Assembly (NCBI GenBank): GCA_051010055.1
Contig: JBPCVY010000260.1
Coordinates: 1-8,368, forward strand
Origin: CAJQND01 sp051010055
Lineage (GTDB): Bacteria > Pseudomonadota > Alphaproteobacteria > Rhizobiales > CAJQND01
DNA: 8,368 bases
Reading direction: 5' to 3'
Each line of letters starts with the position of its first letter. Position 1 is the stretch's first letter. Positions 1 through 6,685 of this stretch are shown here, piece after piece. Under the pieces are notes generated by a model, which was given only the letters and a program-made list of their open reading frames with translations, was not told the DNA's origin and made no database searches. The position numbers and the translations under genes are program-made.

Positions 1-250
1 CAACTACAAACAGAACATCACCTTGTTTCATATTGCCAGCTACCGGATCGTGCAGAGAGGCTTTCAGATTTTCGCCCCCCTTGACGGTTTTCGCAGCCTT
101 TAACCAGGCCGAAGCCCTCTGTATCAAGACTTCTTCGGTTAGTTCATCTTCAATTTCACAGACGAAGACTTGAACAGCTTGTCCCGCATATGCTGGTGTA
201 ACCACGAAACCCAGCAATGAAAAAAGCGCCAACTGCAATAGTTTCCTCAT
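1..250 (-). CDS. Small exported protein of unknown function (5' part only)
   Basis: The gene starts at ATG 250-248 and runs off the left edge after 83 codons. The first 22 residues (MRKLLQLALFSLLGFVVTPAYA) form a clear Sec signal peptide: basic n-region, hydrophobic core, and an AYA-G cleavage site. The mature protein begins GQAVQVFVCEIEDELTEE and continues with a WLKAAKTVKGGENLKA stretch. The start is supported by a strong purine-rich Shine-Dalgarno (AGGAGAGGA) 6-7 bases upstream. From memory, proteobacterial hypothetical periplasmic proteins share the VQVxxCE...WLKAAK...GGENL pattern, but I cannot name a family or function. The single Cys near the mature N-terminus is not in a lipobox. It lies 159 bases downstream of the phosphopantetheinyl transferase on the same strand. 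The AT-rich gap with its own candidate promoter suggests a separate transcription unit rather than a fourth operon gene. Confidence 0.72.
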   Translation of the reverse strand, partial: MRKLLQLALFSLLGFVVTPAYAGQAVQVFVCEIEDELTEEVLIQRASAWLKAAKTVKGGENLKASLHDPVAGNMKQGDVLFVV

Positions 251-409
251 CACATTCCTCTCCTCTGCTTCTTGTTGTTGAAAGTAACTTGAACTCATAC
301 ATTTTATTTCGGGTCTTCTATTATTAAAATATTTTTCTCTCGATAGGTAGCCCCCAGAATCCTGGTCCCGCTCAGTGGAATGAGAGTTGTTCCGGCCACC
401 GACTAATTT
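251..409 (-). promoter_or_regulatory. AT-rich intergenic region with a weak candidate promoter
   Basis: This spacer separates the end of the phosphopantetheinyl transferase from the exported-protein gene. Read on the minus strand it holds a TAAAAT -10-like box (306-301), 17 bases after a poor -35-like TTTTAA (329-324), which would give a leader of about 45 bases. A perfect 10-base palindrome AAAATATTTT lies at 326-335. I see no GC-rich hairpin followed by a T-run, so no intrinsic terminator can be called for the upstream operon. The promoter call rests on sequence resemblance only. Confidence 0.3.
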
Positions 410-1147
410 TCAAACCAAAGTTCGGGTGATGAGGGCAGCACAATCGGTTCCGCGACTAATTAAATGGGCTGTGAACCGTTTTGATCCGCCATCCGGCGCA
501 GGCGTTCTGACCACATGAGGCTCCGGGCTCAGCTTGAATTCGAAAGCGTTGAGGCCAACCGGCAATCCCTCGCCAATCGACTTCAATGCAGCTTCCTTGA
601 GGCACCAGAAGTGAAAGAACGCCTGTTTCCTATCAGTACCGGTATGGCGTTCAACCACTTCTGCCTCGGCTTTTGAGAAAAAGTGGCTGGCCATTTCTAC
701 AGCTTCAATCTGTCCGGTCTGGTTTTCAATATCGACGCCGATCCCATGACTTGCGGACCAGGCACCCAAAAAACCGGTACTGCAGGATGAAAAGCTGAAC
801 CAACAATCCGGGCGCTCTTGAAGATAGGGCCGCCCGTTATCCGTCTCACTGAAAGTTATTTCAGAAAGCTGCCGCAAGTCCCCGAGAGTTTTAGCGCCGC
901 AATAGCGGCGAAAGGCGCGGCGTTGGATAAAGTTGGTCCTGTCGCTTTCGGCAGCAAAGCAGCCCGCCCGTTGGCGCTCTTCATCCGACAGCACCATGGC
1001 ACATACAAGTGTCGTTTCGCGCTCGTTTGATACCGGCATATAGAAGACGCTTGCCACATGACGCGCTGAGACAGGCGTTATGTCTACCGAACCTGCAGCG
1101 AAAAGCGCAATTACTCTATGGTCATCGCTTCTATTCACCTGCAGCAT
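410..1147 (-). CDS. Sfp-type 4'-phosphopantetheinyl transferase
   Basis: A 245-residue enzyme of the Sfp/EntD class, which transfers the phosphopantetheine arm of CoA to the conserved Ser of carrier domains in the cytoplasm. The neighbouring NRPS carrier (Ser625) is the obvious substrate. Visible motifs are RRAFRRY near residues 76-82, GRPYL near 105-109, GIGVDIE at 135-141 (Mg-binding Asp139 and Glu141) and FWCLKEAALKSIGEGL at 180-195 (Glu185 and Lys189 of the WxxKEAxxK motif). The length fits the class. The frame stays open upstream to 1285, but that part lies inside the NRPS gene and looks like its shadow. I chose ATG 1147-1145 because it follows GGAAG (1155-1151, close spacing) and gives a normal N-terminus; GTG 1138 is an alternative. 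The start overlaps the NRPS end by 17 bases, which implies translational coupling. Oddity: the block that normally reads FNxSHS reads FSFSSCS (117-123), so the CoA-contacting His is replaced. Confidence 0.88.
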   Translation of the reverse strand: MLQVNRSDDHRVIALFAAGSVDITPVSARHVASVFYMPVSNERETTLVCAMVLSDEERQRAGCFAAESDRTNFIQRRAFRRYCGAKTLGDLRQLSEITFSETDNGRPYLQERPDCWFSFSSCSTGFLGAWSASHGIGVDIENQTGQIEAVEMASHFFSKAEAEVVERHTGTDRKQAFFHFWCLKEAALKSIGEGLPVGLNAFEFKLSPEPHVVRTPAPDGGSKRFTAHLISRGTDCAALITRTLV

Positions 1148-4100
1148 TTTCTTCCATTCGCTCGGCATCAAAAATTTCAGTGGCCTTACCGGGAGACCGC
1201 ACACCTGCCGTTTCTTCATCCAGCTGGCCCGCAACAGAAAATGGTGGTGAAAGTGCCGTAACCGGCGCAGCGGGGCTTCCCTCATATACGGCTGAGTTCA
1301 AATACATCTCCTTTAGAACCATGCTCAAAGGCATGAGCGTGGTTTCAGGCTCAATTTCCGCGCCCCCCATAATTGTGGCTCCGAAGTTTACGGCGCCGCC
1401 ATCACCAATCCGGGTTTGCTTCACCTTCAGCATCAGGTCTTCCATGGTGTGGTACTGGAGAAAGCCGGCGACAAGGCAATCGTCACCAAAATTCACAGCG
1501 TTCCAATCTGATGCTTGCATGGGAGAGACAACAAGGGTCCGCGCTCCGATTTTGCATCCCATCCACCGCAAAATTATGTTTGAAAGCAACGTTCCTGCCA
1601 AAAATCCCAAAGGAATCCTGCACCAGGCATAAAAGCAGTCTTGGACAAAGAAATAGGTGAAATGGCGCCACGACCAGAACGGGGTAGCATGATTTGCGCC
1701 CCAGTTTTTACCGACAAGGAGCAGTTTGAGTGCTGCGCACAGCAAAACGAGGCTGAATTCTGAAAGTATCAGGGCACCGAATGCCCCGGCCACCGGATGG
1801 ACATCCATCCTGAGCAGTACTGTGTACAGAATCACATACACAATCACATAGGTTATAGGGAGAAATCCGATGCTGATTGTGTCGTTCAATAAAATTCGCG
1901 CCAAGAAAAGTCGGAAAGTCGGCAGTCTTTCGGCCTGGTAATCTGCATCAATTTCTGCGCTTGGGATTTTGATTGGCGGGTTTCCTACCACCGTAATCTG
2001 TTCACCATCACGCGAGAGCATTTGCCGGCGGAACTGAATATCATTTCCCATTGTCGACACCCCAAGCAGGAAGTTGCTCGGAAAATGGCCTGCTTCAGCA
2101 ACACAGTTATTGCCGGTGAAGAAATTGTGGCCCATGTCAAGCTGGCGCAGCCTTACATGCTCTGCGCCATAGTCCAGCATGTTTGTGAAACAGCCATTGG
2201 ACCAGAAAACCTGAGAACCGGCGGTGGCCATATCCGGAACCAAGTTGAACATCACATCGCACTCAGACGCGCCAAGACGCGCATAGCGCAAGCCTGCCAG
2301 CGCCCGCAAATACTGACCGGTGAGTGTCCACGTCCACTGGCGCTGGATTTGGTTAATCTTTTTCAGCCGGTACAAAAGCAAACAACCCATGAGCCCGCGC
2401 GAGGAATACAAACCCGGCGATGCTGCCGTAAACCGCAGGAAAAGGCAGCCCAAAACCGAGACAAGCACAACAGAAACCCATGCGGTGATGAACGCAAAAA
2501 GGCCCATTTGCCAGACAATCTCGCTAAGCGGCATGACCTTGAAGTACTGACTGGCAATTTCCGTTTCGCTTGCCGGTATGAACTTGACGGTAACCCAGGT
2601 AACCACCGCCGTGGGGAAGATAACCAACCAAAATTCAATGAGTATCTGCATGATAATGTTGGCAGTTTCGGGGATCCAATCCGGTTTTTGATGATTGAAA
2701 CTATCAGCGCTGCGCTTCAGGCTCACGGTGCGCCCTACGAACTTCGCCGGGGCCCCTTCCCAAATCTCTCCAGGACCAACGCTGTGAAGAATGGGTGTGA
2801 ACGGCGTAATCCACGTTCCAGAGCCCACCACTGCATCTGGCCCAACCGCCGCCCGCAATCCAATCTTACAGCCGCTATCAAGCTCGATTGGGCCAATGTG
2901 GAGTTCCTGCCCCTTCCACATGGAAAGGTGCACATAAGCTCCGGTTTGAATTGCCACATCATCGCCAATCAACAGCAAGTCTAGCGGCCCGGAAAACTCC
3001 GCATCAGGTGCACATTGCAGGTTGGCGCCGACACTTGCCCCAAGCCGACGCAACACGAATGCCAAAAGCGGCGCGCTTCTAAACATTGCACGCGCAGGAA
3101 TAAGCACTGAGTTTTCCAGCCTGCCAATGCACCAGACCCGAAAGTGCATTTTGCTCCATTTTGGATAAACCCCCGGGGCCAAATTGTTCCGGGAAATGTG
3201 ACCGAACATGAACAGCTTGACGACAAAGACCCAACCGATGTTGGCAAACGGCAAAACAAGGGCGAGCATGTAAACCCCGAGCCCGGCACCCACATATTCC
3301 AGCAGGCTTGCCGTCATAAAGAACTTGCCGATCTCGGAAAAGGCGACCACTGCTAAAAAACCAGCCAAATGCGGCAGATACAATACCGACAGAAAGAGCA
3401 CCTGTTGGATTGTAAAGACATGCGGTGAAAGCACTTCTGCGGCATGCTCATCGCGGATGGTTTCTGTTTCCCTTGAAACTGCTGCATTCAAAGCCGCTGT
3501 GCTTGGTTGGTCTTCCTGAGGCGGCCGCTCAGCTATCTTTCGCGCTGTGTTGCAATCACTTAGAAGCGCTCGAACCGGCACGGCCCGCCCTGATGCGTGT
3601 AGTTTCTGTGCAAGCCTGGCAATGGAGATCGAATGCCCGCCATTCTCGGCAAATACACCGTCCCATCCCAAATGCGCCCCGAAGATATTCTTGCAGATGG
3701 CCAGAACTTCATCTGCTCCTGCAGGCAGGCCAACTTCAATTTCTTCATATCCAGGCGCGCTGGCCGGTGTGTCCTCTGCAGCGTTATCAGGCGCAAATCG
3801 TCCGTTCTCGAAATGCTCGGAAAGATCCGGCAACCTCTCCCGATCAATCTTGCCGGACGTCGGTTTCATGACGAATTTTTCGAATAGAAAAATCCGTGTC
3901 GGAACCGATGGCTCCGGGAGTTGGCTGGCCAAGGTTGTCTTCACCTGCGCTTCCCATTGAACTGGCGCAGGTGTGACTGAAGATGATTTTCCTTGAGAAA
4001 CCGAGGGTGCCGCAACGAATGCCACGAGCTCTTCGTTCTGATAATCCAGAATAGCAGCTTCAATCTCATCAAACTGGGTTTGCAGTATGTCTTCAACGGG

Positions 4101-5504
4101 CTGAATTTCAACCCGGTGTCCGCGCACCTTGAGTTGGCTGTCCACCCGGCCAAGGAAGTGCACCTGTTGCGCCTTGATATCAATCCGGCAACGATCCCCA
4201 GTCCGGTAAAGGCGTCCGAATTGCAGATGCTCGATGAACTTTTGTTCCGTCTGCTCCGGCAGGTTCCGGTATCCGCGCCCGACATGCACACCGCCAATGC
4301 ACAGCTCACCAACTTCGCCGTGAAGAAGCGGTTCAATCCCACCTTCCTCCAGGATGACATACGTGACATTGGCGAACGGCGAGCCGATTGTGACCGGTTC
4401 GCCAGGCCGCAAACTCTGCCGGCTCGTGTCGGTACTTGCCTCTGTTGGACCATATGTGTTGATGACTTGCCGCCTGCACCGTGTCCAGGGCTCCACGAGC
4501 GCATTTGGAAAAGCCTCGCCCGCCGGGACAATGTAACGGCATATCGGGTATGGCAGGTCCAGTTCGGGGTTAGGTGTCAGCGTTGTGAGCAAAACCGGCG
4601 GACAAAAGAGCATTGTCACCTCTGCTTCGCGAAGGACGGGCACCAGATCCGGGCCTGAGCGCAATTGCTCTTTGGTGAGCATGACCACTGCGCACCCTGA
4701 CACCCACGCGCTGTACATTTCCGAAATGCTGCCGTCATAGCCAAGCGATGACGTCAAAGAAGTTGCATCCATTCCTGGCGCAAGATCGAAATAATCAGCG
4801 TATGTCAGGGCAAGGTTGACGTAACCTGCATGCGGACACTCCACTCCTTTCGGCTTCCCCGTAGTTCCGCTTGTGTAGAAAATTGTCGCCAGGCGTTCCT
4901 TTGGATCATCGAGCCATGCGGGGTGTGCAGCCGGGGGCAGGTCATCCGGTATGTTCATGACATCAAGAGTTGGCAAGTCGCGGAACTCGTCCTGGCCGCG
5001 TGTAACAACCACCACCGGTTGGGCATCATCAAGCATATGAGTTGTAAGAGCGTCCGGCAGAGTAGCGTCAAGAAACATTAGCACACCGCCGGCCTTCAGA
5101 ACGCCGAGGTGCGTGGCCACTATCTGCCAATTGTCCTGGGACATGGAAACCGCCACCACCTGATCGGGCCCTGTCAGATATGGTGCAACCGCTGCAGCTA
5201 TTTTCTTTGCATTGGCATCAAGTTCAGCAAATGTCAGCGCTTCGCCGGTATGAGGTATCTGCAATGCTGTGAAGTCCGGGTATTTCGCAGCTGAACGGCT
5301 GAACACATCACTCAGCCACTCAATTCCTACCTGATGTGGCACATTCAAAAGATGGTTTTCACCAAAAACGTCCGTCAAACTGTACGGACAAACCTCAGCC
5401 CCTCTATCGACCTCTTCTTCAGCTGCCCATAGATAACGTATCCAAGCCCAATAAGTCAGGGCAAAGAAGAGCACACATACAAGCAATATATAAGCTACTA
5501 CCAT
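1131..5504 (-). CDS. Membrane-bound single-module NRPS of the epsilon-poly-L-lysine synthetase (Pls) type
   Basis: The 1457-residue protein has this order: N-terminal membrane helix (about 3-26), adenylation domain (about 54-557), carrier domain (about 595-660), then a long C-terminal region with three soluble blocks between paired membrane helices. Adenylation motifs are all present: LTFAEL (90-95), YTSGTTGKPKG (210-220), YDGS (256-259), TYGPTE (350-355), GELCIGG (399-405), YRTGD (433-437), GRVDSQLKVRGHRVE (452-466) and the catalytic Lys552 in SGKIDR. The carrier motif is NGGHS, with Ser625 as pantetheine site. Membrane pairs lie near 699-768, 948-1025 and 1207-1264. The soluble blocks (about 815-930, 1072-1180, 1305-1415) carry hexapeptide-repeat (left-handed beta-helix) features such as GEIWEGAPAKFVG. 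I see no HHxxxDG condensation motif and no thioesterase. This matches the Pls-like 'NRPS terminal domain' family, whose founder polymerises lysine through isopeptide bonds. The substrate here is not known. The N-terminal helix is not part of classical Pls. Start ATG 5504 has only a weak ribosome site (GAGCGG). Confidence 0.92.
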   Translation of the reverse strand: MVVAYILLVCVLFFALTYWAWIRYLWAAEEEVDRGAEVCPYSLTDVFGENHLLNVPHQVGIEWLSDVFSRSAAKYPDFTALQIPHTGEALTFAELDANAKKIAAAVAPYLTGPDQVVAVSMSQDNWQIVATHLGVLKAGGVLMFLDATLPDALTTHMLDDAQPVVVVTRGQDEFRDLPTLDVMNIPDDLPPAAHPAWLDDPKERLATIFYTSGTTGKPKGVECPHAGYVNLALTYADYFDLAPGMDATSLTSSLGYDGSISEMYSAWVSGCAVVMLTKEQLRSGPDLVPVLREAEVTMLFCPPVLLTTLTPNPELDLPYPICRYIVPAGEAFPNALVEPWTRCRRQVINTYGPTEASTDTSRQSLRPGEPVTIGSPFANVTYVILEEGGIEPLLHGEVGELCIGGVHVGRGYRNLPEQTEQKFIEHLQFGRLYRTGDRCRIDIKAQQVHFLGRVDSQLKVRGHRVEIQPVEDILQTQFDEIEAAILDYQNEELVAFVAAPSVSQGKSSSVTPAPVQWEAQVKTTLASQLPEPSVPTRIFLFEKFVMKPTSGKIDRERLPDLSEHFENGRFAPDNAAEDTPASAPGYEEIEVGLPAGADEVLAICKNIFGAHLGWDGVFAENGGHSISIARLAQKLHASGRAVPVRALLSDCNTARKIAERPPQEDQPSTAALNAAVSRETETIRDEHAAEVLSPHVFTIQQVLFLSVLYLPHLAGFLAVVAFSEIGKFFMTASLLEYVGAGLGVYMLALVLPFANIGWVFVVKLFMFGHISRNNLAPGVYPKWSKMHFRVWCIGRLENSVLIPARAMFRSAPLLAFVLRRLGASVGANLQCAPDAEFSGPLDLLLIGDDVAIQTGAYVHLSMWKGQELHIGPIELDSGCKIGLRAAVGPDAVVGSGTWITPFTPILHSVGPGEIWEGAPAKFVGRTVSLKRSADSFNHQKPDWIPETANIIMQILIEFWLVIFPTAVVTWVTVKFIPASETEIASQYFKVMPLSEIVWQMGLFAFITAWVSVVLVSVLGCLFLRFTAASPGLYSSRGLMGCLLLYRLKKINQIQRQWTWTLTGQYLRALAGLRYARLGASECDVMFNLVPDMATAGSQVFWSNGCFTNMLDYGAEHVRLRQLDMGHNFFTGNNCVAEAGHFPSNFLLGVSTMGNDIQFRRQMLSRDGEQITVVGNPPIKIPSAEIDADYQAERLPTFRLFLARILLNDTISIGFLPITYVIVYVILYTVLLRMDVHPVAGAFGALILSEFSLVLLCAALKLLLVGKNWGANHATPFWSWRHFTYFFVQDCFYAWCRIPLGFLAGTLLSNIILRWMGCKIGARTLVVSPMQASDWNAVNFGDDCLVAGFLQYHTMEDLMLKVKQTRIGDGGAVNFGATIMGGAEIEPETTLMPLSMVLKEMYLNSAVYEGSPAAPVTALSPPFSVAGQLDEETAGVRSPGKATEIFDAERMEENAAGE

Positions 5505-5568
5505 GAAAGCCGCTCACGGTTCGTGACATTCGGCGGGCCGAATTGCGTAAATCACGCGCTGCAGCCGC
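5505..5568 (-). promoter_or_regulatory. NRPS leader: run of small inverted repeats
   Basis: This 64-base spacer lies between the amidinotransferase stop and the NRPS start. In minus-strand order it contains the palindrome GCTGCAGC (5565-5558), GCGT/ACGC with a 5-base loop (5557-5545), ATTCGG/CCGAAT with a 4-base loop (5543-5528) and TCACG/CGTGA with a 3-base loop (5526-5514). The last stem touches the weak Shine-Dalgarno GAGCGG (5515-5510). No T-run follows any stem, so this is not an intrinsic terminator. It may tune translation, processing or stability of the NRPS message. The repeats are directly visible; the role is inferred. Confidence 0.45.
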
Positions 5569-6618
5569 CTAGTCAAAATACCGCTCAAGTTTCCCAGACC
5601 GGCGGATATCAAGCGTTACGCAATGAAAGCCGCCTCCCAACATTTTCGAATGTCGCAGTTTTATGGGAATTACATCAACACCATTTTTCTCAATCAGTTT
5701 GATGAGCGCGGTTTGATCGCTGTCGACAACCACCAGATTCGGATTGATGCTGAAGGCATTCATATCTATCCAGTTGCTGCCAATACATTTCGCCAGATAG
5801 TCATCGCTATACCGTTCCGTATTCTCCATGGGCGGGCAATATATGACATCCCATTGTTTCAACAGCTCGGGCATCGTCTTGTCATTTATCCGGGCCGGAT
5901 TGCAAAGAACCAGCCCCGGACGCAAGGCCACAAAAGTTGAGTCGATATGGCTGCCGTAGTAAACGTCCTTCATAAAATGGACGCGGTATTTATCACCCAA
6001 TATCGTCTGCAGCCATTGCCCTCCCATTTCGTTGCCGGTTGCGCTGACCAGATAAAGCAAATCCTCCCCAAAGCGCATCACGTTCGCCGCATCGAACGCC
6101 GGTTCATCGTTTTTCGGAGTTGGCTTGTTGAGATCAACGTCAAAAAGCGAATCCAAAAGCATTGGCTTTGGCGCCGCATACCACTTTGCACCCGATCTCA
6201 TATAATCGACCATCATTGAGCGGTAACTGAAGGTTTCCTGGGTTCGGCTGCGGATAACAGTTGGCGTTTCTATGATGTGATCGCCAATCACCAGCATGAT
6301 GTCGCGGGGGCAGTAACTATAGTATCCGTGGGATTGCCAATGGACTGTTGAAAACGATGCTTCATGGGGCCAGGTCTCAGGGCGCTTTACCGTGATCCCC
6401 AAGTCCTCGAGGGCCTCAACGAATGTGTTCAAATCCTCATCTGTTTCTTCAATAACCTTTTGCGGAAACGGGCCTTGCGGTATCTCCTCCAAGGGCCGGT
6501 CCGGGAATTCCGCCAGTTGCGTGCTGACGTCCCGGGTCGGAAACCACGCACCCAGCGGATTGCCAACAATGACCTCCTCTAACTGATCCCATTCGTTGCA
6601 ACTCCATACAGTCGACAT
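5569..6618 (-). CDS. Amidinotransferase of the arginine:glycine amidinotransferase / StrB / CyrA family
   Basis: A 349-residue cytosolic enzyme expected to take the amidino group from L-arginine through a covalent Cys intermediate and pass it to an amine acceptor, releasing ornithine. Aligned by eye to human AGAT, the active site is intact: Asp106 in CPRDIMLVIGD (human Asp170), Asp176 in FDAAN (Asp254), His224 and Asp226 in GSHIDSTF (His303, Asp305), Arg243 (Arg322), Ser281 (Ser355) and Cys333 in MLGGGFHCVTLDIRR (Cys407). Human AGAT Asn300 and Met302 correspond to Tyr221 and Ser223. The cyanobacterial CyrA enzyme also departs here (Phe and Ser, from memory), so the acceptor is probably not glycine. 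I chose ATG 6618: CGGAG (6632-6628) lies 9 bases before it but abuts the in-frame ATG at 6627, too close to serve it. It is the first gene of the likely operon, 64 bases before the NRPS. It probably supplies a guanidino monomer or caps amines of the product. Confidence 0.93.
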   Translation of the reverse strand: MSTVWSCNEWDQLEEVIVGNPLGAWFPTRDVSTQLAEFPDRPLEEIPQGPFPQKVIEETDEDLNTFVEALEDLGITVKRPETWPHEASFSTVHWQSHGYYSYCPRDIMLVIGDHIIETPTVIRSRTQETFSYRSMMVDYMRSGAKWYAAPKPMLLDSLFDVDLNKPTPKNDEPAFDAANVMRFGEDLLYLVSATGNEMGGQWLQTILGDKYRVHFMKDVYYGSHIDSTFVALRPGLVLCNPARINDKTMPELLKQWDVIYCPPMENTERYSDDYLAKCIGSNWIDMNAFSINPNLVVVDSDQTALIKLIEKNGVDVIPIKLRHSKMLGGGFHCVTLDIRRSGKLERYFD

Positions 6619-6685
6619 TATCGTCATCTCCGCTGGTTGAGAAAGATACGATGATTTCGGGGAACCTCAAAAAAGAAAGGCATAA
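6619..6685 (-). promoter_or_regulatory. 5' leader and ribosome binding site of the amidinotransferase
   Basis: On the minus strand the sequence CAGCGGAG ends right at ATG 6627 and sits 9 bases before ATG 6618, which decides the start in favour of 6618. The rest of this stretch has no recognisable coding potential on either strand. It contains a T-rich run (CTTTCTTTTTTGAGG, 6680-6666) of no evident function. It separates the operon from the truncated S41 gene. Confidence 0.5.

Noticed and set aside
326..335. AAAATATTTT palindrome as an operator
   Set aside because: AT-only palindromes of this size are common in AT-rich spacers; no second copy or known regulator site is present.
1148..1285. 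Upstream extension of the PPTase frame to 1285
   Set aside because: The extra 46 residues lie wholly within NRPS coding sequence, are basic and His-rich, and have no counterpart in Sfp-type enzymes.
1009..1632. A 207-codon plus-strand frame spanning the NRPS/PPTase overlap
   Set aside because: It is antisense to two well-supported genes and its protein has no domain features.
2022..2984. A 320-codon open frame on the plus strand inside the NRPS gene
   Set aside because: It is antisense to membrane and hexapeptide regions of the NRPS, its product is rich in His, Arg, Pro and Cys with no recognisable motif, and no promoter or Shine-Dalgarno is evident.
3993..4658. A 221-codon plus-strand frame inside the adenylation domain region
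   Set aside because: It is antisense to adenylation motifs; the Cys/Arg-rich product resembles no protein family I recognise.
5528..5543. ATTCGG/CCGAAT hairpin as a terminator between the amidinotransferase and NRPS genes
   Set aside because: The stem is only six pairs and no T-run follows; the short spacing and shared strand favour an operon.
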